Under the pieces are notes generated by a model, which was not told where the DNA came from, searched no databases, and saw only the letters and a list, made by a program, of their open reading frames with translations. Positions 1 to 8,344 of a stretch of 35,467 bases of DNA are shown in pieces. Position 1 is the stretch's first letter. Each line of letters begins with the position of its first letter. The translations under genes and the position numbers were made by a program. This DNA comes from Candidatus Aminicenantota bacterium (GTDB taxonomy: Bacteria > Acidobacteriota > Aminicenantia > Aminicenantales > UBA4085), in the NCBI GenBank assembly GCA_016931595.1, contig JAFGEN010000258.1:1-35467 (forward strand), in the 5' to 3' direction.

Positions 1-45
1 ATAAAACGATGGTCCCGAAACAGTGGATATCTCTGGGGACAGCCG

Positions 46-1146
46 TCAGATCTTCATCGGCATCAGGACATATTGACTTTTCAGCTCCTCTTCTCCCTCA
101 GGCCGAAGAAGGGCGGCGCTGTTTTCGTCCTTGAGCTCGAAGCGGATTTTTTCTGTGGTCACGACTCCAAGAAAATCCAGGAAATACTGGGCGTTAAAAC
201 CGATTTCGATCGACGGTCCCTTATATTCGACATCGATTTTATCCCGGGCCTCGCCCATCTCGGGATTTGAGGAAAAGAGGCGCAGCCGGTTTTTCTCAAC
301 AGTGAATTTCACGCCTTTCGACCTCTCCGCCGAGAGAAGGGACACTCGCCTGATGGCCCCGGCAAAGATATCTTTATTCAACGTCGCGACATGCGGATTA
401 TCTTTGGGAATGACCGCTTCATAATTGGGGAACTTGCTCTCGATAATCCGGCTGATCAGCGTCCGGTGACCGCATCGGAAGAACAGATTGTTTTCATCCA
501 TATCGAATTCGACATGGCCGTCTTCGAATTTTTTGATTTCATTGAGCGTTTTCTTGGCGACAATCACCTTCATCGTCTCCCCAACGTCTGGAAGGTCCGT
601 TTTCCTCGAGACATAAGACAATCGATGGCCGTCTGTGCTGACCATTTCCAGGCTTTTCGACTTGATGACCATCAAGGCCCCATTCAAATAATATCTCTGC
701 TCCTGGGCGATGGCGAATAAGACCCGGTCGATCATCATTCGAATTTCTTCAACCGGTATCTGAATATTTCTTTCAAATTTCGCTAAAGGAACGGCCGGAT
801 AATCATCCTTGGGAAGGCACAAGACCTTGAATTCGCTTTCTCCCGCTGTTACTTCCATCATCATGTCTTCATTTTGTTTAAAATGAACGTCTTGACCATC
901 GGGCAGCGATTTGACGATTTCAAACAACTTTTTCCCCGAAACGGTCACTGTTCCCGTCTCCTCGATCGCCGCCGCAAAATGGGTTCTCATCCCGACTTCC
1001 AAGTCTGTTCCTGTGATCTCGACTTCGTTATCGGTCACATTTAAAAGGACGTTTGCCAAAATCGGCATCGTATTTCTCTTTTCAACGATGCCTTGAAGGT
1101 TTTGCAATTCATCGAGGATGCGCTCTTTAGACACGGAAAATTTCAT
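46..1146 (-). CDS. dnaN: DNA polymerase III subunit beta (sliding clamp)
   Basis: 366-aa ORF starting MKFSVSKERILDELQNLQGIVEKRNTMPILANVLL and ending YVLMPMKI, typical of DnaN; next to dnaA. Confidence 0.97.
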   Translation of the reverse strand: MKFSVSKERILDELQNLQGIVEKRNTMPILANVLLNVTDNEVEITGTDLEVGMRTHFAAAIEETGTVTVSGKKLFEIVKSLPDGQDVHFKQNEDMMMEVTAGESEFKVLCLPKDDYPAVPLAKFERNIQIPVEEIRMMIDRVLFAIAQEQRYYLNGALMVIKSKSLEMVSTDGHRLSYVSRKTDLPDVGETMKVIVAKKTLNEIKKFEDGHVEFDMDENNLFFRCGHRTLISRIIESKFPNYEAVIPKDNPHVATLNKDIFAGAIRRVSLLSAERSKGVKFTVEKNRLRLFSSNPEMGEARDKIDVEYKGPSIEIGFNAQYFLDFLGVVTTEKIRFELKDENSAALLRPEGEEELKSQYVLMPMKI

Positions 1147-1273
1147 TTTTTACCTTCCCGGAAAGGCGTTCCAGAACATCTCTTCTTCTTCTTAAAATCT
1201 ATCAGTAAGATTAATAAAGATAAGAAAGAAAAGCAACGAAAATGTGAACATATCGCTTATCCTATTGATTCTC

Positions 1274-2599
1274 TTACTGGATAAACTGAATCAGGCTGTT
1301 GATTTCTTTGTCGAATTCCTTGTCATGTTCCCTCATCTTCTCGATCTTTCGTATGCTGTGGATGACCGTCGTGTGGTGTTTTCCACCGAATTTTTTACCG
1401 ATTTCCGGAAGAGAGCTCGAGGTCATTTCCTTCGAAAGATACATGGCGACCTGGCGGGGAAATGAAACGACGGGGGAATTGTTCCTCGATTTCAATTCCG
1501 TCAGCTTGATTTTGTATTTATGACAGACCATCTTCTGGATCTTTTCCACAGTGACCATTCTTGCCGAGGAGTCCAGGAGGTCTTTCAGAGCATCCTTGGC
1601 CAGGTCCAAATCGATCGCTTCCCCTTTCAAGGAGGCAAAGGCGACGACGCGGCGAAGATATCCCTCGAGTTCGCGGATATTCGATTGGACCTTATCGGCG
1701 ATAAACAGGGCAACGCTTTCAGGGAGAAGAAGTCCCTCGAGTTCGGCCTTTTTTTTGAGAATGGCGATCCGGGTTTCGATGTCGGGAGGCTTGATGTCGG
1801 CGATCAACCCCCACTCGAAACGGGAACGAAACCGCTCTTCCATTCCCTGGATTTCACGGGGAGGGCAGTCGGACGAGATGACGATTTGCTTCTGGTTTTC
1901 ATAAAGATGGTTGAAGGTGTGGAAAAATTCCTCTTTTGTCCGGTCTTTTCCGGCCAGGTTATGGATATCGTCCATCAGGAGGATATCGATCGAACGGTAC
2001 TTTTCCCGAAACTCGAGGATTTTTCCGAACTGGAGGTGGTTGATGACCTCGTTCATGAACTTTTCGGCTGTCACGTATACGATTTTCACCCCCGGGTCGG
2101 CGGCGATGGCCGCGTGCCCGATGGCGTTCATCAGATGCGTCTTGCCGAGCCCCGACCCCCCGTAAATGTAGAGCGGGTTATAGGCCTTGGCCGGATTTTT
2201 GGCAACAGCGACGGAAGCGGCATGGGCGAACTGGTTGCTCGACCCGACGACGAAGCTCTCGAACGAATAATTGGGGTTGAGGTTGGGATTGAGGAGGCTC
2301 CCGTATTTCAACCGACGTTCTTCGGGCATTCCCCTCTTAAAGGTCAGCGTCGTATCGTCGAAGACATACTTGACTTCAAACGTCCGGCTGAAGATCTTCT
2401 GGGCGCTCTCGTTGATCAGGGAAGAAAAATGAAAGGAGATCCAGTCTTTGAAGTAGGAATTCGGGACCTTGATGTAGAGATCGTCCTTTTCCCTCCCGAT
2501 AAAGGTCGTCGGTTCGAACCAGGTTTCGAAGCTCTTGGCGTCGACTTTCTCCTGAAGGTCCAGGAGGATCATGTTCCAAGGGTTTTTCTTTTCTTCCAT
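1274..2599 (-). CDS. dnaA: Chromosomal replication initiator protein DnaA
   Basis: 441-aa ORF; Walker A GGSGLGKTHLMNAIGH, Walker B ILLMDDIHNLAGK, C-terminal GGKHHTTVIHSIRKIE DnaA-box-binding signature. Confidence 0.98.
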   Translation of the reverse strand: MEEKKNPWNMILLDLQEKVDAKSFETWFEPTTFIGREKDDLYIKVPNSYFKDWISFHFSSLINESAQKIFSRTFEVKYVFDDTTLTFKRGMPEERRLKYGSLLNPNLNPNYSFESFVVGSSNQFAHAASVAVAKNPAKAYNPLYIYGGSGLGKTHLMNAIGHAAIAADPGVKIVYVTAEKFMNEVINHLQFGKILEFREKYRSIDILLMDDIHNLAGKDRTKEEFFHTFNHLYENQKQIVISSDCPPREIQGMEERFRSRFEWGLIADIKPPDIETRIAILKKKAELEGLLLPESVALFIADKVQSNIRELEGYLRRVVAFASLKGEAIDLDLAKDALKDLLDSSARMVTVEKIQKMVCHKYKIKLTELKSRNNSPVVSFPRQVAMYLSKEMTSSSLPEIGKKFGGKHHTTVIHSIRKIEKMREHDKEFDKEINSLIQFIQ

Positions 2600-2619
2600 T
2601 TAGACGCTTCAGTGCCGGA

Positions 2620-2649
2620 TTTCCACAGAATTATCCACACCTGTGAAAA
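2620..2649. promoter_or_regulatory. DnaA-box cluster upstream of dnaA (possible oriC or autoregulatory element)
   Basis: Perfect TTATCCACA at 2631-2639, TTTCCACAG at 2620-2628, inverted TTTTCACAG (plus strand CTGTGAAAA, 2641-2649). Confidence 0.65.
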
Positions 2650-2743
2650 AAAGGGGGTCATCCCCTTTGGTGCGGAAGCCGGGCCATCATAACACCGTCG
2701 AAAACCGATTTCAAGGGTGAACATTGAACATGTGAACTTGATA

Positions 2744-2772
2744 TTGCGGCCGGCCCCGCGGCCCGGTATAAT
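2744..2772 (+). promoter_or_regulatory. Sigma70-like promoter for folD
   Basis: TTGCGG (2744-2749), 17-nt spacer, TATAAT (2767-2772), about 27 nt upstream of the folD ATG. Confidence 0.6.
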
Positions 2773-2798
2773 CGGGTCATTCCGGAACGAGGAGCGAG

Positions 2799-3722
2799 AT
2801 GATGGGCATGTGGCTTGAAGGTAAACCGGTGGCGGATCGGGTCCGGGAAGCGGTCAAGGAGGAGGCGGCCCGGCTCAAGGAAACGCATGGGGCGGCGCCG
2901 GGGTTGACGGCCGTCTTGGTGGGCGACAACAAGTCCTCCCAGAGCTACGTCCGAACCAAGGAAAACGCCTGCCGGGCCCTGGGCCTCAACGGACGGTCCA
3001 TTCATCTCCCCGCCGAAACGTCGATGGACGAGCTTCGGAAGGTCATCGAGGGTCTCAATGCCGACGAGACGGTCGATGCCATTCTGGTCCAACTCCCACT
3101 TCCCGGACATCTGCGGACCAACGAGGTGATCGGCTGGATTCGTCCGGATAAGGACGTGGACGGCATCCATCCCGCCAGCCTCGGCCTCCTCGTCCAGAAC
3201 CAGCCGGGGCTCCGGCCCTGCACACCCTTGGGCGTTCTCGAATTGATCAAGGCCGCCGGCGTCGCGATCGAAGGCCGGGACGTGGTGATTATCGGCCGAA
3301 GCCTGATTGTCGGCAAACCCATGGCCGCCCTCGTCACGAACGCCAGCGGGACGGTGACCATCTGCCACAGCAAGACGAAGGACCTGGCCGGCGCCGCCGC
3401 CCGGGCCGATATCCTGATCGCGGCCATGGGGCAGGCCGCCTTCGTCGGCAGGGACTTCGTCAAGCCCGGCGCCCTGGTGATCGACGTCGGCACCAGCGCC
3501 GTCTCGGACCCGGAAAAGATCCGGACCCTGTTCGGCGACGACCCGGCCCGGGCCAGGGACCTGGCCGAAAAAGGCTACACTCTGGTCGGGGACGTCGACC
3601 CCCGGGTCATCGATAAAGCCGCCTGGCTGACCCCTGTCCCCAAGGGCGTCGGGCCCCTGACGATCGCCATGCTGATGAAAAACACACTGGAGGCGTTCAA
3701 GCTTCGCCGGAATCTCGCCTGA
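2799..3722 (+). CDS. folD: Methylenetetrahydrofolate dehydrogenase/methenyltetrahydrofolate cyclohydrolase
   Basis: SYVRTKENACRALG, DAILVQLPLPGHL, PDKDVDGIHPASLG, GRSLIVGKPMAALV, TPVPKGVGPLTIAMLMKNT are FolD motifs. Confidence 0.97.
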   Translation: MMGMWLEGKPVADRVREAVKEEAARLKETHGAAPGLTAVLVGDNKSSQSYVRTKENACRALGLNGRSIHLPAETSMDELRKVIEGLNADETVDAILVQLPLPGHLRTNEVIGWIRPDKDVDGIHPASLGLLVQNQPGLRPCTPLGVLELIKAAGVAIEGRDVVIIGRSLIVGKPMAALVTNASGTVTICHSKTKDLAGAAARADILIAAMGQAAFVGRDFVKPGALVIDVGTSAVSDPEKIRTLFGDDPARARDLAEKGYTLVGDVDPRVIDKAAWLTPVPKGVGPLTIAMLMKNTLEAFKLRRNLA

Positions 3723-3732
3723 AGCCATCTCG

Positions 3733-3754
3733 ACTCGTGCATAATCCAGGCTAA
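3733..3754 (+). repeat. Solo, diverged end related to the element at 30849-30927
   Basis: ACTCGTGCATAATCCAGGCTAA matches ACTCGTGCATAATGCAGGTTAA (30906-30927) at 20 of 22 positions. Confidence 0.55.
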
Positions 3755-3776
3755 AGCAAAGGGCCGAACGGGGGGT

Positions 3777-3805
3777 TTGAATTGTCCGTCCGTTTATGGT
3801 ATAAA
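3777..3805 (+). promoter_or_regulatory. Sigma70-like promoter for rpmB
   Basis: TTGAAT (3777-3782), 17-nt spacer, TATAAA (3800-3805). Confidence 0.6.
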
Positions 3806-3842
3806 AAACACCCCTTTTAATAAAGAAAACGAGAGAACGACC

Positions 3843-4034
3843 ATGCCGAAAACTTGCAGCGTTTGTGGAAAAGGCCCCGTCTTTGGAAATTCCGTCAGCC
3901 ACTCCCATAAGGCTTCACCGAAAAAATGGAAGCCCAACCTTCAACATGTCAAAGCCGAAACGCCGGCCGGAAACAAAAAGGTTTGGGTTTGCACCCGTTG
4001 CCTGAGGGGCGGCAAAATCAAGAAAGCCGTCTGA
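3843..4034 (+). CDS. rpmB: 50S ribosomal protein L28, zinc-binding (C+) form
   Basis: MPKTCSVCGKGPVFGNSVSHSHKASPKKWKPNLQ...VWVCTRCLRGGKIKKAV; two CxxC pairs. Start placed at 3843, downstream of the promoter, rather than the longer ORF start at 3777. Confidence 0.95.
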   Translation: MPKTCSVCGKGPVFGNSVSHSHKASPKKWKPNLQHVKAETPAGNKKVWVCTRCLRGGKIKKAV

Positions 4035-4044
4035 CCCTTCTCCG

Positions 4045-6168
4045 TCAGGCCCGTTCGACGGAGGTTACGCCCTTGATCCGGCCGATTTCCCGGCGGATGC
4101 TCTCGAGGTGATCAATATCCCTGATCTTCAGGGTCATCCGTATCTGTCCCCGCCGGTCGGAGAACGTCGCGACTTCCGCCTTTGTGATATCCCCTTCAAG
4201 CGCTGAGACCGCCGCCGTCACTTTGGCCAGGAGGCCCGGGCTGTCCTCGGCCGTGACCACGATTCCGGCTTTGGAAAAAGCCGGCGCAAGTTCGCCCCAG
4301 CCGACCTCGACAAGCCGGTCCGGGGAAAGGAGCTCCTTGACGATCCAGGGACAGCGGCCGGCATGGACGGTGATGCCCTTCCCGGTGGTCAGGTACCCGA
4401 TGATCGGCTCGCCCTGGATGGGGGCGCAGCACTTGGCCAGCCGAACCAGCTCCCGGCCCCGGTCTTTTACCTGAATTTCGGCCGGAGCGCCGGTTTCCCC
4501 TTTCCGCCGGAGCTCGAGCCCCGGCGGCGAGACCCTTTCGATGATTTTCCTGTTGAGAACGACCCGGCCCCGTCCGACGAGGGCGAAAAAATCTTCCAGC
4601 GATCGGGACGAGACGGGAACGGCCGCCTCGAGTTTTCGGAGAAGCTCTTTTCCCCGGGGAAAGCCCGACGGAAGGAGGAAGAGGGAGAGCTCGCGGTCCC
4701 AGAGCTTTCGGCCCAGGGCGACGGCCCGTTGGTGGTCTTTCTGGTTGAGGCGCCGCTTGATCAGGTGCCGGGCTCCGGACGTGAAGGCGATGGAGAGCCA
4801 GCCGCGGGCCGGCTCCCGCTCCGGCGATGTGACGATTTCGACGATGTCGCCGGTCCGAAGAAGCGTCCGGAGCGGAGCCGTTTTGCCGTTGATCTTCGCC
4901 CCGGCGGCGTGGAGGCCGACTTCGGTGTGGATGCGGAAGGCGAAGTCCAGGGCCGAGGCGCCCGTAGGCAGCGAGATCACCTTGCCCTTCGGGGTGAAGA
5001 CATAGACCTCCTCGGGGATCAGGTTGATTTTCAGATTCTTGAGGAATTCCTTCGGGTCGCGCTGTTCTTTAAACAGCTCGACCATCTCTCTCAACCAGTC
5101 GAGGCGGTGGTCCTCCTTGAGAAGCGGGGCCGCCTCGGCGTCCTTGTAACGCCAATGGGCGGCGATCCCGTTCTCGGCCATGGCGTGCATCTCGGCCGTC
5201 CGGATCTGGACTTCGAAGCTGCTCTTGTCCTCTGTCAAAATGGTCGTATGGAGGGCTTGGTAGAGATTTGGCTTGGGCATGGCGATGAAATCGCGGAAAC
5301 GCCCGGGAATGTGGGGCCAGTTCTGGTGGATCAGGCCGAGGGCCTGGTAGCAGTTCCGGACCGAATCGGTGATGAGGCGGAGAGCCATGAAGTCATAAAC
5401 CTGTCCGAAGTCGACCTTCTGAGTCCGCATCTTCTGCCAGACGCTGTAGGGACGCTTGATCCGGCCCTCGATCCGGGCCGTGATGCGGCTGTCCCGGATT
5501 TTGGCCTCAAGCGTTTTCTGGAATGCGGCCAGGGCCTGTTCGGCTTTTTTTCTCCGGGGTTCGATGATCGAGGCCATCCGAAAATATTCCTCCGGCTCGA
5601 CGTAGCGGAAGGCCAGGTCCTCCAGCTCGGCCTTGATCCGGCCCATGCCCAGGCGGTTGGCGATCGGGGCGTAGATCTCGAGCGTTTCAAGGGCGATCCG
5701 TTTCTGGGCCGCTTCCGGGAGAAACTTCAAAGTCCGGAGGTTGTGGAGGCGGTCGGCCAGCTTGATGAAGATGACCCGCAGGTCGTCGGTCATGGCCAGG
5801 ATGATCTTGCGGATCGTCTCGGCCCGCTGCATCTCCGGAGAAGCCTCCTGAACCCGGCTGATCTTCGTCACCCCTTCGACGAGCGCGGCCACGTCCTTGC
5901 CGAAGGTCTCCCTCAACTCGCCGGCGGTCACGTCTGTGTCTTCAAGGACGTCGTGGAGGAGGCCGGCGGCCAGGGAGACGGCGCCCAGGTTCATGTCTGC
6001 CAGCTGAGAAATCACCTCGAGGGGATGGCTGAGATAGGGCTCTCCGGAGCGCCGGCTCTGTCCTTTATGGGCCCGGGCGGAAAAAACCATCGCCTTTTGA
6101 AGCAGGGCGATGTCCTTCTCGCTGAAGCGACCGGAGACTTTCTCCAGGATATGGTCGAAGCGGATCAT
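4045..6168 (-). CDS. Bifunctional RelA/SpoT-type (p)ppGpp synthetase/hydrolase
   Basis: 707 aa: HD domain (AHKGQSRRSGEPYLSHPLEV, LLHDVLEDT), synthetase (YDFMALRLI), TGS (VYVFTPKGKVISLPTGASALDFAFRIHTEVG) and C-terminal ACT domain. Confidence 0.96.
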   Translation of the reverse strand: MIRFDHILEKVSGRFSEKDIALLQKAMVFSARAHKGQSRRSGEPYLSHPLEVISQLADMNLGAVSLAAGLLHDVLEDTDVTAGELRETFGKDVAALVEGVTKISRVQEASPEMQRAETIRKIILAMTDDLRVIFIKLADRLHNLRTLKFLPEAAQKRIALETLEIYAPIANRLGMGRIKAELEDLAFRYVEPEEYFRMASIIEPRRKKAEQALAAFQKTLEAKIRDSRITARIEGRIKRPYSVWQKMRTQKVDFGQVYDFMALRLITDSVRNCYQALGLIHQNWPHIPGRFRDFIAMPKPNLYQALHTTILTEDKSSFEVQIRTAEMHAMAENGIAAHWRYKDAEAAPLLKEDHRLDWLREMVELFKEQRDPKEFLKNLKINLIPEEVYVFTPKGKVISLPTGASALDFAFRIHTEVGLHAAGAKINGKTAPLRTLLRTGDIVEIVTSPEREPARGWLSIAFTSGARHLIKRRLNQKDHQRAVALGRKLWDRELSLFLLPSGFPRGKELLRKLEAAVPVSSRSLEDFFALVGRGRVVLNRKIIERVSPPGLELRRKGETGAPAEIQVKDRGRELVRLAKCCAPIQGEPIIGYLTTGKGITVHAGRCPWIVKELLSPDRLVEVGWGELAPAFSKAGIVVTAEDSPGLLAKVTAAVSALEGDITKAEVATFSDRRGQIRMTLKIRDIDHLESIRREIGRIKGVTSVERA

Positions 6169-6749
6169 GAGCCGGCGGCGGAACCCCGGGCCAGGATGCG
6201 GTCGACGGCTTCGCCCACATCGGCGGCCACGATGTCCGGCAGGGTTCCTTTTTCGGCCATCTTTCGTCGGGCTTCCCGGCCGTATCCGGTCAGGACGAGG
6301 ACCGGGACGACTCCGACGGCCCGGCCGAAATTCATGTCGTCCTCCTTGTCGCCGATCATGAACGACCTCCGGAGGTCGAGCCCCAGGTCGGCCGCGGCCC
6401 GGCGGCCGAGACTCGGGAGGGGCTTGCGGCAGTCGCAGGCAATGCGGTATCGGGGGTCGGCGGCCCGGGAGAAATGGGGGCAGAAGTAGAACGCATCGAG
6501 CCGGGCTCCCTGGGCCTCGAAGGCCGCGGCCAAGCTGCGATGAAGGACCAGGAGCTCATCCTCCGTCAGGAACCCCCGCCCGACCCCGGACTGATTGGTC
6601 ACGATGACCGTCGAGAAGCCGGCCTCGTTCAGCTTTCGAACGGCGGCGATGCTCGACGGGAGGATTCGAACTTGGTCGAAGCGGCTGGGGTATCCCGTAT
6701 CGTCAAGAAGCGTCCCGTCCCGGTCCAGGAAGACGGCCGGCCGGCTCAT
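6165..6749 (-). CDS. gmhB: D-glycero-beta-D-manno-heptose 1,7-bisphosphate 7-phosphatase (HAD family)
   Basis: MSRPAVFLDRDGTLLDDTGYPSRFDQVRILPSSIAAVRKL; IVTNQSGVGRGF; CDCRKPLP; FMIGDKEDDMNFG. Start at 6749 overlaps the waaF stop (ATGA). Confidence 0.92.
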   Translation of the reverse strand: MSRPAVFLDRDGTLLDDTGYPSRFDQVRILPSSIAAVRKLNEAGFSTVIVTNQSGVGRGFLTEDELLVLHRSLAAAFEAQGARLDAFYFCPHFSRAADPRYRIACDCRKPLPSLGRRAAADLGLDLRRSFMIGDKEDDMNFGRAVGVVPVLVLTGYGREARRKMAEKGTLPDIVAADVGEAVDRILARGSAAGS

Positions 6750-7747
6750 AGGTAGTTCTCCACGGCGGCCGCGGCTTCGTCGGCGGAGATCCCCGCCAGG
6801 CAGCGGTGGTCGTAAGGGCATTGACGGTAAAGGCAAGGCCGGCAGACAGCTTCCGTTTTCAGGATGGTCCGGGGCTCGTGGAACGGGGCGGTGACGGCCG
6901 GGTCGGTCGGGCCGAACAGGGCCACGACGGGCGTCCTCAGGGCGTTGGCCAGATGCATCGGGCCGGAATCGTTTGTCACGAACACCGCCGCCTCGGCGGC
7001 GACGGCCAACAGCCCGCGGAGAGTCGTTTTTCCGGTGAGGTCGGCCGCCGGCCGAAGGAGGCCGGCCCGGACCGTCTCGGCCAGGGGCCGGTCCTGCTCC
7101 GTTCCCGTAACAGCGATCTCAACCGTCCGCCGATCCTGGAGAAGGCGGGCCAGGGCCGAAAACCGTTCCGCCGGCCAGCGCTTGGCCGGGCCGTACGCCG
7201 CGCCCGGATGAAGGACGACGAGGGGACGGGCGGGATCGAGCCCGGCCGCAAGGAGGAGGCTTCGAGCCAGGGCGGTTTCCTCCGAAGTCGGGGACAGCCT
7301 GATTTCCGGCGGGACCGTGGAAAATCCCAATCCTTCCACCAGGTCCAGGTAGTAGCGGACCATGTGAACGGGCTCCTCCTTCCTGCGAAACGGCACGGGC
7401 CGGGTGAGGAGGATGCCCCGGCCGTCCCTGTTGTATCCCCAGCGCTCGGGAACGCGGGCCAGGGCCAGGGTCATGGCCGAGCCGAACGAATTGGTCAGAA
7501 GGAGCCCGGCGTCGAACCGGGCCGCCCGGACGGCCGAGGCCGGGCGAAGAGGGTCGTTCGCCCCGCTGCCGGGAGTTCCGGAAAACAAGGGGAGGCCGAT
7601 TTCCGGGCCGGCGAAGACGTCCCGGACCCGGGGCGGCGCGGCGATCCACACCTCGGCCCCCGAGTCGTGCCGGCGCAGAGATTCGACCGCCGGAAGGGCC
7701 ATCAGCGTGTCGCCGAGCCAATTCGGCGTTCGGACGATGATTTTCAT
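6746..7747 (-). CDS. waaF: ADP-heptose:LPS heptosyltransferase II-like glycosyltransferase (GT9)
   Basis: MKIIVRTPNWLGDTLMALPAVESLRR...VLHPGAAYGPAKRWPAERF...VFVTNDSGPMHLANALRTPVVALFGPTDP; start set at 7747. Confidence 0.92.
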   Translation of the reverse strand: MKIIVRTPNWLGDTLMALPAVESLRRHDSGAEVWIAAPPRVRDVFAGPEIGLPLFSGTPGSGANDPLRPASAVRAARFDAGLLLTNSFGSAMTLALARVPERWGYNRDGRGILLTRPVPFRRKEEPVHMVRYYLDLVEGLGFSTVPPEIRLSPTSEETALARSLLLAAGLDPARPLVVLHPGAAYGPAKRWPAERFSALARLLQDRRTVEIAVTGTEQDRPLAETVRAGLLRPAADLTGKTTLRGLLAVAAEAAVFVTNDSGPMHLANALRTPVVALFGPTDPAVTAPFHEPRTILKTEAVCRPCLYRQCPYDHRCLAGISADEAAAAVENYL

Positions 7748-8019
7748 GGCCCGGATTTTTCCGCCTTGGCCTGTTCGGCCGGCGTCCCGCTCTCTTTTTT
7801 CGGAGCGGACTTTTTTTTCGGCTCGGCCGGCACCCCGCTTTTTTTTGCGTAGTCGGTGATGTAGAACCCGCTGCCCGAGAACTTGATGGCCGGGGAGGAA
7901 ATCAACTTCCGGAGCGGACCGCCGCAATGCGGGCATTTCCGAAGCGGCGGGTCGGAGATTTTCTGGATTGTTTCGGTTCGTTTCCGGCAGCGTTCGCATT
8001 TGTATTCATAGATCGGCAT
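7744..8019 (-). CDS. FmdB-family zinc ribbon protein with Lys-rich tail
   Basis: MPIYEYKCERCRKRTETIQKISDPPLRKCPHCGGPLRKLISSPAIKFSGSGFYITDY. Confidence 0.93.
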   Translation of the reverse strand: MPIYEYKCERCRKRTETIQKISDPPLRKCPHCGGPLRKLISSPAIKFSGSGFYITDYAKKSGVPAEPKKKSAPKKESGTPAEQAKAEKSGP

Positions 8020-8058
8020 GGGCGGGCATCCTTTTCGACCCGGAGAAATGAAGGAATG

Positions 8059-8064
8059 ATTATA
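8059..8064 (-). promoter_or_regulatory. Extended -10 for the fmdB-waaF-gmhB-rsh operon
   Basis: Minus strand TGCTATAAT (TATAAT = complement of 8059-8064); no convincing -35. Confidence 0.5.
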
Positions 8065-8086
8065 GCAAAATCGGCCGCTTGCCGCA

Positions 8087-8101
8087 CGATTTGACAAATC
8101 G
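8087..8101. promoter_or_regulatory. 15-nt palindrome overlapping a consensus -35; operator candidate
   Basis: CGATTTG-A-CAAATCG, 7-nt perfect arms, contains TTGACA (8091-8096). Confidence 0.45.
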
Positions 8102-8118
8102 CCGGGCATGCTTAAAAT
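8091..8118 (+). promoter_or_regulatory. Sigma70-like promoter for the small-ORF/lolB-like/ispE operon
   Basis: TTGACA (8091-8096), 16-nt spacer, TAAAAT (8113-8118). Confidence 0.6.
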
Positions 8119-8139
8119 ACATAAAGGAAGGTTTTTTTG

Positions 8140-8259
8140 ATGAAGGACTTTTTAAAGAATCTCTTGTTTGCGGCGGGGTTGCTGACTGCCTTTTTAGCCG
8201 GATTCAATCTGGGCAAGGAAAAGGAACGGCGGAAAATTCCCGAATTCCAGAAAGATTGA
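8140..8259 (+). CDS. Small single-pass membrane protein (39 aa)
   Basis: Read directly: MKDFLKNLLFAAGLLTAFLAGFNLGKEKERRKIPEFQKD; follows the promoter above with an AAGGAAGG ribosome-binding site. Absent from the supplied ORF track (shorter than its apparent cutoff). Confidence 0.6.
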   Translation: MKDFLKNLLFAAGLLTAFLAGFNLGKEKERRKIPEFQKD

Positions 8260-8344
8260 CGCCCTGGAACGCCGGATCTCCCGCCGGGCCGGCTTGGCGG
8301 AAAGGGTCGGCCGTTCTTTTTTTTGCTTCGGGTGAGGAAGGAAC

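Noticed and set aside
2600-2645. GCGTCTAAA before the dnaA ATG as a third ECF promoter
   Set aside because: Spacing to the nearest upstream GGAA is 14 nt instead of 17, and it abuts the start codon.
1520-2692. 390-aa plus-strand ORF
   Set aside because: Antisense shadow of dnaA.
2738-2772. TTGATA paired with TATAAT as the folD promoter
   Set aside because: Spacer would be 23 nt; TTGCGG at 2744 gives the normal 17 nt.
2658-3908. 416-aa minus-strand ORF
   Set aside because: Antisense to folD, no recognisable family motif.
4024-4052. Terminator between the convergent rpmB and rsh genes
   Set aside because: Only a 5-bp CTGAC/GTCAG stem with no T-run.
4363-6489. 708-aa plus-strand ORF
   Set aside because: Antisense to the well-supported rsh gene and gmhB; composition (Asp/Gly/Val/Leu-rich, no domain) is typical of shadow ORFs in GC-rich DNA.
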